The position numbers and the translations under genes are program-made. A stretch of DNA of 64,000 bases from Anaeramoeba flamelloides. Its lineage: Eukaryota; Metamonada; Anaeramoebidae. The DNA is taken from the NCBI GenBank assembly GCA_027625915.1, contig JANTQA010000023.1, positions 15,686,001 to 15,750,000 of the forward strand, read 5' to 3'. How positions within the stretch are numbered: position 1 is the stretch's first letter; every line of letters starts with the position of its first letter. Below are positions 48,470-58,117 of the stretch, one piece after another. Under the pieces are notes generated by a model. The model had not been told where the DNA came from, did not search any database, and saw nothing but the letters and a program-made list of their open reading frames with translations.

Positions 48470-48720
48470 TAAATGTCATCAACTATTATATTGTGATTAA
48501 TTTTTAGTACAATATACTTTCATTTTCCACGATATTTTGATAATTATTGATATTTTATCCAACATAACGATTTGTGGCAATATCGCGATATACTATTCCT
48601 TCTTGTTTGTATTCAATATTATAATTTTGTAAATAATCGTAATTTTTGAAACTTTATTGTATTTTTTTACAAACTGTATTGTGAATTGGTAGAGATATCA
48701 TCAAGTCCCCCAATAGCATT
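48470..48720. repeat. ATCGCGAT motif cluster, third copy
   Basis: Direct relative of 44755-44965: gtcatcaactatta at the start, then atatcgcgatata and finally gagatatcatcaagtccc. Confidence 0.65.
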
Positions 48721-49044
48721 GAAAATTATTTTTCATCAAATAATTATTTTTGACGAATGAATGTTTATTTACAGTGCAGGTATTCAAAATAATGAAAAAA
48801 TTGCAATTTTCATTATTTTTCCATTTACTTTTTTTTCATTTTCTTTTTTTTTTTCTCTCTAAAAAAGTAATTTTTATTTTTTGATCTTTTTATTGTCTAT
48901 TAAAATATATAGAAGAAGAGAAATAATCAACAAAATATAGTTATAAGTTGGTTGAACAAAATCTTAAAGAAGGGAAACCATGATTGTGATACTTTAGTTG
49001 TTTATTATATTTGGTTGTCTTTTAACATGGGTTGCTTTTAAGGA

Positions 49045-49150
49045 GTACAGTAATAATACCTTTATTGGGATCAACTTCACTCAAAGAACTTAATCCGGAA
49101 ATTGGGTGGTACGGTGGAGGTGTCCTAGAATTTTACTGTATAGTCAACAT
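49045..49150 (+). CDS. Coding-like island, strand uncertain
   Basis: A GC-rich patch open on both strands. Plus reads IPLLGSTSLKELNPEIGWYG then GGVLEFY...*. Its SLKELNPEIG resembles the SLK-LHP-LG segment of lactate/malate dehydrogenases, weakly. Minus reads TPPPYHPISGLSSLSEVDPN between a possible AG acceptor and a GTATTA donor. It is probably an exon or a gene fragment, but neither neighbouring exons nor family can be shown. Confidence 0.3.
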
Positions 49151-49337
49151 AAAATAAAATGGCCAACAACTCATTCAGAACTTGTCAACAAAACAAAAAC
49201 CTTCTCAATTTTGTTTTTTTTTTATATCTCTTTTGTTTTTTGTTTTTCTTTTTCTTTTTCTTGTTTTTTGTTCAAATTTTAATCCTTCTTTTTATTTTTT
49301 GAAAGAAAGGCTATCATACGAGTTATAATCTCACCTG

Positions 49338-49545
49338 TTAAATACATTGGTTCACTATCAAGACACAAACTTTCAACCAAATTTAAGACATAAAAAATCT
49401 CAAAGTATGGTATATTTGTATAAATTTTTTCATTGCCTAACTAACTTGTATTAGTATCTGAATTTTTTTTTCTTTAAGTAGGAATTTTTATTTGTCTTGA
49501 TTTTGGTTGAAAAGGTGTTCCTTAAAGGTGAAATCGTTCTATCTA
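49338..49545. mobile_element. MITE family 1, worn copy
   Basis: Keeps gacacaaactttcaaccaaa, catаaaaaatctcaaa-like text and an inverted right half (ttgaaaaggtgttccttaaa); both ends are degraded. Confidence 0.6.
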
Positions 49546-49614
49546 GAATAAAAAAGTCTAAATAAATTTGATGTTCCTGAGAGTGCCGCGAGTTACGTAG
49601 AGTGCGTTTGGTTC

Positions 49615-49930
49615 TGTCAAATGCCTAGGTTTTTTTTTTTTAATTTTAGAAATAAAAAGAAAATTTCACAAAGTCTCTTTTTATTTCTTAAATGAAAAAA
49701 AAAACATATAGAAATTGTCCACCAAGTGCCTAGGTTTTCCAGAATACAAAGTGTCCCCAAAAAAAAAATCAAAGTTTTTACTATATTCAATTTGAATTCT
49801 GGAAATATAGGCACTCTACAACACTCTAAGTTACTTGACGTACACTTTTTGTTAGTTTTTTTTTTGGGCTTGAAAGAAAAGCCGAAAATCTTTGCTTTTA
49901 CTCAATTCTTTTAAATTCTGGAAAACCTAA
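49615..49930. repeat. Hairpin family units
   Basis: Two mirror blocks. One is built on cctaggttttttttttttaa and its inverse, the other on ttttccagaata versus tttgaattctgg. The right end is ttctggaaaacctaatgg. Same family as 15250-15868. The open frames on both strands here come from the palindromes. Confidence 0.7.
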
Positions 49931-51125
49931 TGGTAATTTTTTTTTAACTTTGTGCAATTATCTCTTCTAATTAACAATAAGAAAATAAAATAAAAAATTT
50001 GTAATTTTTTTTATTTTTAATTATTTTTGTGAATTTTCACATTGACAAATACCAATTTTAAAATCAAAAAATTGGTGTGGTTATATTTTACCAATCAGTC
50101 AGGGTGATTTGCTTAAATAAGCAAAAAAAATCTTTAATAAATATATACAATTTAAGAATTCTTTAAAATGTAAAAAAAAAAAAAACTTTTTTTTTGTTAA
50201 GAAAATTAAATTCATGATAATAATTCCTGAAAAGAAAAAAGTAGACAATGAATATGTATTTAATATTAATATTTTCTTATCTTCTTTTTTTTTTTTTTTG
50301 ATTATTTAAGTTGTTGTTTTGAGTTCAAAAGTTAATTTTATTCTTTAATTATTTTTTTTTTTTTTGATCATTTCATGAAAATAAATTTTAGGAAATAATT
50401 TTTTTTTAACAAAATTTGTTCATATGTTTTTTTTTTTTAATCCTATAAAAATTGCGGATTTACAAACTAATAATTTCCAAATGATTTTATAATTTATCTC
50501 CATGCTGCCTGGTTTCAAAATCCACTCGGCTCGTTTCAAAAAGTAATTCAAATAAAAATCACTGGTTATTAATCATTAATTATAAATAAAGTTAAAAGTA
50601 AGTAAGAATATAAGTTTTATAAATGGTCTTAGGTGAACTCATTTCTTATTTTGAAGTCACAAACTTTGAATTTTGTTTTTAATGGTGTTTTTCTGGGATT
50701 TTTAGACTAAATAAATAAAATTTCTTCCATTTTTATAGATCTTGTAGAAAATTCGAAAATCAAGCAAACTGGTATAGACTGTATTGTTAATTGATCAGCA
50801 TTTTGTCAAGCATGAATATTTTCAAAATTTTAAATGTGATTCTATTTTCTATTTGTTTGAGAAGGTAAAATTAAGCCAACTGAACTGAACAAAGTTAGAT
50901 TGAGGTTGCCTGTGACATTTGTAAATTACTAATAAATGCCAAATAATTTGATATTTTTTTTATTACATCCCATTTCTCAGCACCATCCGATCCCCTTGAA
51001 AGTCAATCCAATAGAAATTGAAGGGCTTTGAAGAACATTTGTCTATTAGCTAATAATACTGAATAACTCGAGAGAAAAAAAAAAAGTGTCAATCTAATTT
51101 TCATAAATCAGTATTGGGATCCTAT
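49931..51125. other. Intergenic with unresolved islands
   Basis: Mostly AT-rich. Minus-strand open islands occur at ~50585-50420 (NYFLKRAEWILKPGSMEINY) and ~51040-50970 (SSKPFNFYWIDFQGDRMVLR), the latter just past the end of the SP-RING gene. They could be exons of an unseen gene or an alternative 3' exon, but no junctions support this. Confidence 0.35.
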
Positions 51126-53162
51126 CTAAAATTGTAAATCTTGAAAAAAATAGGGTTCATATTTGCTAAATAAAATTTTTAGATTAAAGGTGTCTTTAAG
51201 TTGCTGTTCGAAAGGCGTCCATGAATTTTGTGATTTCCTTAATGAGTTTGTTGCTTTTGTTTTGAAAATTTTAATATTTGATTGTTGATAAATGTCATAA
51301 TTAAAAAGAGTAAAATTGCTCTCCCTCTCAATTTCAACAGAATTAAATCTTTCTCTGTCCCTTTCTGTATCCCTTTCTCTGGGCATTTTTTTATACCACT
51401 CATTTTCCTTTTCCTTTTCTCTTTCTCTTTTGCGTTTAATCATTGTATTTTCGAGACACAGATCAAGATCCATATCCAGATCCAGATCCAGATCCAGATC
51501 CAGATCCATCGTCTTGTTATTCCGAGTTAGTGTGGTATTTTTACGATCTTTGCTCCTGTTACTAAGATTGTCAAATTTTTCATTTTGCAATGAGATTTTG
51601 CTTTGTAATAGTCTTCGCAAAAGTTGATCATTTGACAAAGAATTATTCTCAAAAAATAAATTCGAAAAATAATTTTGTGGATCAAAGATTTTGTGAATCA
51701 AAAAATTTTTATCGAATAGGTGGAACGAATTCTCGCTGTTTGTTAGATTTTGATTGTTTTGTCGCTTCTGTTGATTTTGCTCGTTTATTGTGTTTTGCTG
51801 ATCCGATAAGTTATGAATTTTATTGTTTTTTTTCTGATTTGGATCAAGTTTTGTCTTATTTGCTTTTTCTATTTGATTTTTATTTTCATTTGTGTTTTGG
51901 TTTTGCAATTGGGTAAAAACCCATTTTCCATCTTTAAGTATCGTAATCTCTTCTAATTGCTGCCCTTTCGCTTGTAGCGCAGCCTTTGAGATGATCTGGT
52001 GTAAAAATCCATCAACTACCAAATCTTTCAGACAGAAATGCTTATTGCAAACGACACATTTCGTTTTGTTGTTGCCTTGCGAATATTTTAAGAATTCTTC
52101 TAAATCAAAGCACTGCAAGTGCCTGCATTTTTTAAACCTTGACGGAACTTTGATTGTTTTTTTGGAAAGTGGGCATTTGAGAGAGAAAATTTCTCCATAA
52201 TATTGGAATCTGGAGGAATTTTGCGAAAATTTTTTTTTTTCATGGAATTTGGTTGTGCTATTTTTGTGGATACTCGATTTGATTTTGTGGATTCCTTCCT
52301 TATTTTTAAAATATTTTCGTGACTTTTCTTGGCTGATTGTTTTTGTTTGGATCAGATTTTTCACAATTTCCATTGTTGGTAATTTGGAAATAAATTGGCA
52401 CACCACAACAATTGCCGGGGATGTGTTGTTTGTCGAAAATTGGATGTTGAAGTCGTGGTTTGGTTGGTAAAAAATTGACTGATCAAGATTTTGTGAGGAA
52501 TTACCTTTGAGGGTGTACCCAAATCGAGAGTTGATTATAAACTGAACAGCTGCTTCTTCTTGGGAACTGCTTTGATTCTCGTTGTCCAGTTCTTCTTTTC
52601 TCCCCTGGAGTCCCAGTGTTTTGTGTAGCCCTTGTGCTTTGTGTAGTCCTTGTGCTTCGTGTAGCCCTTTTATTTTGTGGAGCACTTGTTGATCTTGTTT
52701 GCCTTTTTCAACTAATTTTTCTTGAAAGCACCTTACAACCAAATCAAATTGCTGATCAGGGTTGGCTAACAAGAGATCTTTCTTCAGTTTCTCCATTACT
52801 CCCCTCTTGACAACAATGCTCTCACGGACATTGTTACCACTCAGAAAAATAGGCCCAAACAGGGTTGGGAAGTGGGGCTTTGTGAAAATAGATTCACCAA
52901 ATAAGATCCTATTCAAGGCCTCACCTGAAATGTCGCGATTTTTTTTTTTGAGAATCGCCACAAAACGGAGATATTTCTCTTGAAGTTTCAGATCACGAAT
53001 GCTTTGGATTTTTTCGTTTACTAAGTTCAAATAGTGTTTTTCTGATGTCTCAAGATTCTTTTCGTTTAAGGTCAACCTTGAAAAATTCGTGAGGGTAGTT
53101 GTAATTGAGCGAAAATATGGTTCAAATTGGTGAACAATTGGGGGATGTATGCTTTTTTTCAT
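51126..53162 (-). CDS. SP-RING (MIZ) zinc-finger protein, PIAS/Siz-like SUMO ligase
   Basis: A single 678-residue minus-strand frame from ATG at 53162 to TAG. The SP-RING spans ~324-391 and shows LKCPLSKKTIKVPSRFKKCR then HLQCFDLEEFL...KCVVC. The zinc ligands C346, H348, C351, C369 and C372 are all present, followed by the family's IxILKDGKW strand. Such domains bind Ubc9-SUMO, and members act as nuclear SUMO E3 ligases on transcription and chromosome proteins. The ~250 residues before it fit the place of a PINIT-type region, but I cannot confirm one. Residues ~165-186 are tandem GLHKAQ units. ~420-480 is N/Q-rich, 552-567 is a DL run coded by gatctg hexamers, and 575-615 is a charged K/R/E segment. 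No SAP domain is seen. Short frames on the opposite strand are shadows. Confidence 0.88.
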   Translation of the reverse strand: MKKSIHPPIVHQFEPYFRSITTTLTNFSRLTLNEKNLETSEKHYLNLVNEKIQSIRDLKLQEKYLRFVAILKKKNRDISGEALNRILFGESIFTKPHFPTLFGPIFLSGNNVRESIVVKRGVMEKLKKDLLLANPDQQFDLVVRCFQEKLVEKGKQDQQVLHKIKGLHEAQGLHKAQGLHKTLGLQGRKEELDNENQSSSQEEAAVQFIINSRFGYTLKGNSSQNLDQSIFYQPNHDFNIQFSTNNTSPAIVVVCQFISKLPTMEIVKNLIQTKTISQEKSRKYFKNKEGIHKIKSSIHKNSTTKFHEKKKFSQNSSRFQYYGEIFSLKCPLSKKTIKVPSRFKKCRHLQCFDLEEFLKYSQGNNKTKCVVCNKHFCLKDLVVDGFLHQIISKAALQAKGQQLEEITILKDGKWVFTQLQNQNTNENKNQIEKANKTKLDPNQKKNNKIHNLSDQQNTINEQNQQKRQNNQNLTNSENSFHLFDKNFLIHKIFDPQNYFSNLFFENNSLSNDQLLRRLLQSKISLQNEKFDNLSNRSKDRKNTTLTRNNKTMDLDLDLDLDLDMDLDLCLENTMIKRKREREKEKENEWYKKMPRERDTERDRERFNSVEIERESNFTLFNYDIYQQSNIKIFKTKATNSLRKSQNSWTPFEQQLKDTFNLKILFSKYEPYFFQDLQF

Positions 53163-55061
53163 TTGTTCTCTATTAGTTCTCTTTGAAGAAAATATCTCGA
53201 CTTGTCGAATTGAAAAAAATAATGAGCAGGTTTATAGAAAAAAAATTTTTTTTTAATAATTTGTTTGAACAAGTTTTTATTTTTATACCATACAATTGTT
53301 CAAAAGGCAAATGGACTCTTGACAGATTCCAATAATTCCAACCCAAACTCAATTTTTTTTTATTAAGAGTCAACTAAAAGTATGTACTTTTCAACATAGT
53401 TTCGATAAACCTGTTTTTACTCATCAAAATGTGACAAATTTTTTTCAAAATTTTATCATATTTTTTGGATTTTTTTTTAAAATTAATTATTTTTTTGACT
53501 TTGGTAATTTCTCTTCAAGTTCCTAAAATATTTTCACAACACCTGATGAGTTTCCTTATTTTTCGGAAAATATATTGTTCTTGTATTCCTTAAATTTTTT
53601 TTTAATCTGTACTTCACAAAACCTTTCATACCAAACACAGTTAGATGCTAACTCGGCTACTTTCTCGGTTTGTGTGATTGCAAAATCCCTTTTATTTTTA
53701 AACAAGAAAATTTCCCATAATTAATATTTACAAGAACAAAAACTCGTTTTTTGAAAAGAAACCAACCCCACCTTACACCACAATTCAAAAACTTTTCTCT
53801 TCATGAAACAATTTTCGAAAAATTATTAAGTGAAAAATAGTTTGTTACAGAAACGATTTGATCAAATATTTACTTTTTATTTAAATCTTGAAAATCTGTT
53901 TAACCATAAAATCATGAAGATAAAAAGAACGATCTGGTTCTTTTTTGAAAAGGAGGTGTCACGTTTTCTCTTTTCAGAAAGCAACATCAATGCAATGATC
54001 TTTCCAAAATATTTTTAAAAAAGCTATTCTTTCGAAAAATTTTACAAAACATTAGTTCGGCGATCAAAACGAAAAACGACCAAACTCACAGAGGAATTTT
54101 CTTTAAATTTCCTCTTTTCATAACCAATAATTTCAAATTATTGTATTTACCCAGAATCCTAAAAAAAAAAAGATAATTACAAATTAAATTGTTTACAAAC
54201 AATTGTAAACTCAACACTCCCATCCTTTCTCATCACTTTTGTACTGAAACAAAATCCCAATTTATTAAAGAGAAATCATGAAGAAAAAAATTTGTGTTTT
54301 GAAATCTTGGAATTTCTTTCTACTCCTTTTTCGGTTTCTTTTTTCAAAATTTTTTTGTCAAAAAAATAATGATAACATACTGTAACGAATACCAATTGCA
54401 ACCAACCCATCAGATAACAGAGTTTATGGGTAAATTGTGGTTTTTTTCACAGAAAATCAAACATTTTTATCCAATGAAAATCAAGACATATAGCTAAATT
54501 TGATTTTAGATGTTCTATTGATCAATTAAAATTTCCAATGGAAGGTTGTGTTGTCAATTTAAACTTGGAAAAAATAATTTATGAGTTTTCTAAATGTTTT
54601 GCAAAGTTTTTCTCATTTCAGTAAAATTATATTTTAGCTATTTCCGTTGTTTCACTTTCAACAAAAAAGAATCGAATTATTTTTTGATTTACTGACTGTA
54701 AAGTGTCCCATAAAATTACAGTTTGGTAGGAAAAAAAAAAAATGTGTTTACCAACTCTCTTTTTTAAATTTGTCACATAAAGAAATCGAAATTCTTTTTC
54801 ATTGCAAGTAACCAAAATCAACTTTTTTCTTTTTTTTTTTGGAAACTAACCCAATACCAAAAAGGAAAGGATTGTTTCTCATATAGAAGCACCGTTTTAA
54901 TGAATTTAACTCAAAAAAAGAATCTCAAAGAAAGTACCAAATTTTTCACCAAAAGTTTTTCCAACAAAACCCACTTTGAAATAAAACATTTGGATCATGA
55001 AAAAATTATCAAGATAAAAATATCAATTTATTTTGTTTTTTTAAGGGCTTTAGTCACTTAC
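53163..55061. other. Upstream region of the SP-RING gene, coding-like islands
   Basis: No complete gene. A plus frame at 54369 (MITYCNEYQLQPTHQITEFM) ends at a GGTAAAT donor. A minus frame at ~53690-53560 reads RDFAITQTEKVAELASNC, and a plus frame at 53850 follows a tttgttacag acceptor. These may be exons of one or two small genes; I could not connect them. Confidence 0.3.
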
Positions 55062-55107
55062 TCGGATTTTCCTTGCCCAAGAAGTTGACTGCCACGCAAA
55101 GGAACAT
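55062..55107 (-). CDS. Possible first exon, TRAPPC2L-like
   Basis: Minus-strand ATG at 55107 gives MFLCVAVNFLGKENP and meets a perfect GTAAGT donor at 55061. TRAPPC2L proteins (TRAPP vesicle-tethering complex) start with CxAVIxKENxPLYI, so the match is suggestive. No downstream exon with the expected LKFHY or SLDV motifs was found, and the other strand is also open here. Confidence 0.25.
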
Positions 55108-55572
55108 TGTGGAATTGCACTTCTTTTGATTGAGAAAATTCGAATAACAAAAAAATTACAATCTTGTATATCTCACTGATAAAAATCCAAACAATAAAAA
55201 AAAAAAAATATACTGATCTCAAAACATAAATACAATTCAGATTGTAAAAATAACAAAAAGTTTTACGAGTTCCTTAATTTCAAAAATAAAAATAAAAAAA
55301 AAAAATTCAAATAATCTCCTTGGAAAAAATTTAAATATTATTTGTTGCAATTTAAATTTAACAAAATTTTTTTTCAACTTTCCAAAAAAAGATTTTTAAA
55401 GTAATCAAGAAAAATTAATTTTTTTTTTGAAACTTTACATAAAATCAAAAAAATTAATGAATTAAATTACTTAAAATTACTTAATCAAATAAATGAAGAA
55501 TATAATAAAAATAAAAACTTTTGGAAAACATTAAATAAAATAAAAGAAACTTCTACAAAATGTTTTTAAATA

Positions 55573-55769
55573 CAGTTAGTTTCACTTTTAAGGCACAAAC
55601 TTTCAACGAAATTTAAGGCACAAAAAAAATCTCAAATTAATGCACAAGATTTCGAATTTTATTTTGACAATTTATTTTTACTAGAATCTGAATTTTGTGC
55701 CTTAATTTGAGATTTTTTTTGTACCTTAAATTTCGTTGAAAGTTTGTGCCTTAAAAGTGAAACTGACTG
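55573..55769. mobile_element. MITE family 1 in the LINE, left
   Basis: It starts cagttagtttcacttttaag and ends aagtgaaactgactg, with TA on both sides. It sits just before the RT region of the LINE. Confidence 0.92.
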
Positions 55770-56609
55770 TAATGAAACCATATTCACCGTGTATAACGAT
55801 TTTGTAAAATCAATTAGTCAAAAACCTAATACAAATATAATTAATTATATTAAAAAATTTAAAATTAATAAAAATTCATTAAATCCAATTGACATAAAGG
55901 AAATTTTTGATCAAGATAAAATTGTGGAAATAATCAAATTTCAAAAAAATAAATCAGTTAAAGAATTTGACAAAATAAATCATTATAAGTTTATAAAAAA
56001 CCAACCAACTCAATATTTATTAAATTATAATTATTTTATTAAAACAGTTCATAATATTTTTTTAAATTGGATAACAGACGAAACTGAAAAAAGTATAAAT
56101 TTTATTAAAAAAAGAAATTTATTATTTATTCATAAATCGGGGGATGAAGGCGAACCATTAAATTATCGACTATCTCTATAAATCAATCTCTTCCAAGATT
56201 TTTTTTTAAAATGAATATACATTGGAATTCAAGACTCATGGGACTTGATTTCAAAAAAACAATTTGGATTTAAAAAATATTTTGGAACAAAATTGCTGTT
56301 TTAAATTTATTAAGAAAATTTAAAAAAAAAAATAAAAAAAAAAATAAAAATACAGAATACTTTGTAGTTACTATAGATATACAAAATTTTTTTGACTCTA
56401 TACAACACTCGTTAATATATCAATCTATTAAAAAATTTATCGAAAATGAAACAATTAAAAATTGGCTCTTGAGATATTACAAAAAAAAAGGAATTGGGGT
56501 TTATCAAAGAGAGTTCTTATCCCTTATTCTCTTCAAATTTATATCTCATTTCCACTAGAAAAGTTAAAAACTTTAGCTGTTCATGTTCAAATGTATGCAG
56601 ATGATCTTA

Positions 56610-56805
56610 CAGTCAGTTCCACTTTTAAGGCACAAACTTTCAACGAAATTTAAGGTACAAAAAACTCTCAAATTAAGGCACAAAATTTGTAATTATTTTT
56701 TTTACAATTTATTTTACTAGAATCTGAATTTTGTGCTTTAATTTGAGATTTTTATTGTGCCTTAAATTTGGTTGAAAGTTTGTGCCTTAAAAGTGAAACT
56801 GACTG
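56610..56805. mobile_element. MITE family 1 in the LINE catalytic box
   Basis: It starts cagtcagttccacttttaag and ends gtgaaactgactg, flanked by TA. It interrupts the RT right after YADDL. The RT frame resumes on the far side as FIMKGPLISLKINLE, consistent with one clean TA insertion. Confidence 0.95.
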
Positions 56806-57878
56806 TATTTTTATTATGAAAGGGCCATTAATCTCTCTAAAAATTAATTTAGAAAGGATTTTTGAAATAATAAAAAGATTCGGGATGAACCCACATAATA
56901 AAAAAACCAAATATAAAAAAGAATTAAAAGATATTTTTTATCTTGGGATTTGGTTAGAAAAAAAAACACATCTTGAATATAATTTCAAAAAGTAGAAAAG
57001 TCCTTGGAAACACTTAATCGATTGTTTCAACAAAATAAACTCAACAATGGAGTCAAAATAACTTCTTTCAAAGCTCTCATTTTAAGTCAACTTTATTATG
57101 GTCTTGAAATATTTGACTTGAAACAAAATGATTTTGAAAGAATTGATAGATTTAACAATAAATCAGTCACAAATTTCGTACAAATTAATATCCATTCACC
57201 TCGATTAATTTATAAAACTCAAGCAAAAATTGATCTCGCTAGATTAAAAGTATATCGAAGAAAAATATAAATTGATAGAAAAATTAGATTTCTTAAATTT
57301 AAAAAAATTAAAAACAATACTAAATTTTCGAAAATTGGAAAATGAAAATATTAATTGGCACACTAAGGGATTAAAATTATTAGATTTAGAATTAAAAGTT
57401 TTTCGATTAACCGAATTGGAAAATTCACCTAGTTGGAAAGTTCAACAATATCTAAAAATTCTAAAACAACAAAATTGCAATTTCAAACAACAAAAATATT
57501 TAAACTGGAAGCTTCAAAAACAATTCTAAAATTTCGAAATTTTACTAATTGTTTAAATAGGTACTCTTATGTAACAAGTAAAAATAAAAATAAAAATTGT
57601 GATTTATGTAAAGAAAAGTTAAATATTGATATCATTGAAGATTTCGATCATTTTTTATGGGACTGTCCAGCCTATAAAATAAATCGAAAAATCTGGATAT
57701 CTGAATTTTTTGAAAAAAATAAAAAAATTAATAATATCTCCGATATTATTAATAAAAAGAATTCATCATATATATTATAATTAGTAAGTGATAATAAAAT
57801 TTGTGATTCTTTTACAAAATTTCTAAAAAGTTTAGAAATTAGGGCACACAGGAAAAAAGCAATTTTCTACCTTCAAAA

Positions 57879-57911
<33 letters not shown>

Positions 57912-57964
57912 CATTTTTTTAATTCCATAAATCAACATAAATTATTAATTTCCTTTTTTATAGA

Positions 57965-58117
57965 ATTTATAATTTTGATGGATTATTTTAATTCTTGGAA
58001 CGGGGTGATTATTTGGCAAAGCGGAATGAAAATTTTGATCTTTGTATTTTACAATTAACAGTAATAAGAAAAGTTCTAAATGATTCTGGATTTCAAATAC
58101 CCGAATATCACAAATAA
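57965..58117 (+). CDS. Possible terminal exon or gene remnant
   Basis: After a T-rich tract and AG (57962-57963) the plus strand reads IYNFDGLF, an in-frame TAA, then FLERGDYLAKRNENFDLC, QLTVIRKVLNDSGFQIPEYH and a final TAA. The composition is clearly coding-like on both sides of the inner stop, so this looks like a decayed or misread last exon. The LINE ends just 55 bp upstream, so it may have landed in the preceding intron. No family is recognised and no upstream exon is linked. Confidence 0.35.

Larger units (their letters stand above)
55440..57909 (+). mobile_element. Decayed LINE (non-LTR retrotransposon) with 3' poly(A)
   Basis: The order of parts is: a linker with NKNKNFWKTLNKIKE; the RT finger (FIHKSGDEGEPLNYRLSL); motif A (VTIDIQNFFDSIQHS) near 56370; motif B (GIGVYQREFLSLILF, normally GxPQG) near 56500; motif C YADD at 56594; then the thumb. 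A C-terminal zinc knuckle, CDLC followed by H-x4-C, lies near 57600-57680. The element ends in 29 A's (57881-57909). The RT is spread over at least three frames with stops, so it is dead. The endonuclease is missing (5' truncation or decay). Two family-1 MITEs are inserted, at 55573-55769 and 56610-56805. Confidence 0.88.

Noticed and set aside
51282-52983. Series of plus-strand frames of 64-108 residues
   Set aside because: All are antisense to the SP-RING gene and arise from its codon pattern (for example RS-rich text opposite the gatctg repeat).
57004-57780. Separate frames of 85-115 residues
   Set aside because: They are pieces of the decayed LINE in different registers, not separate genes.
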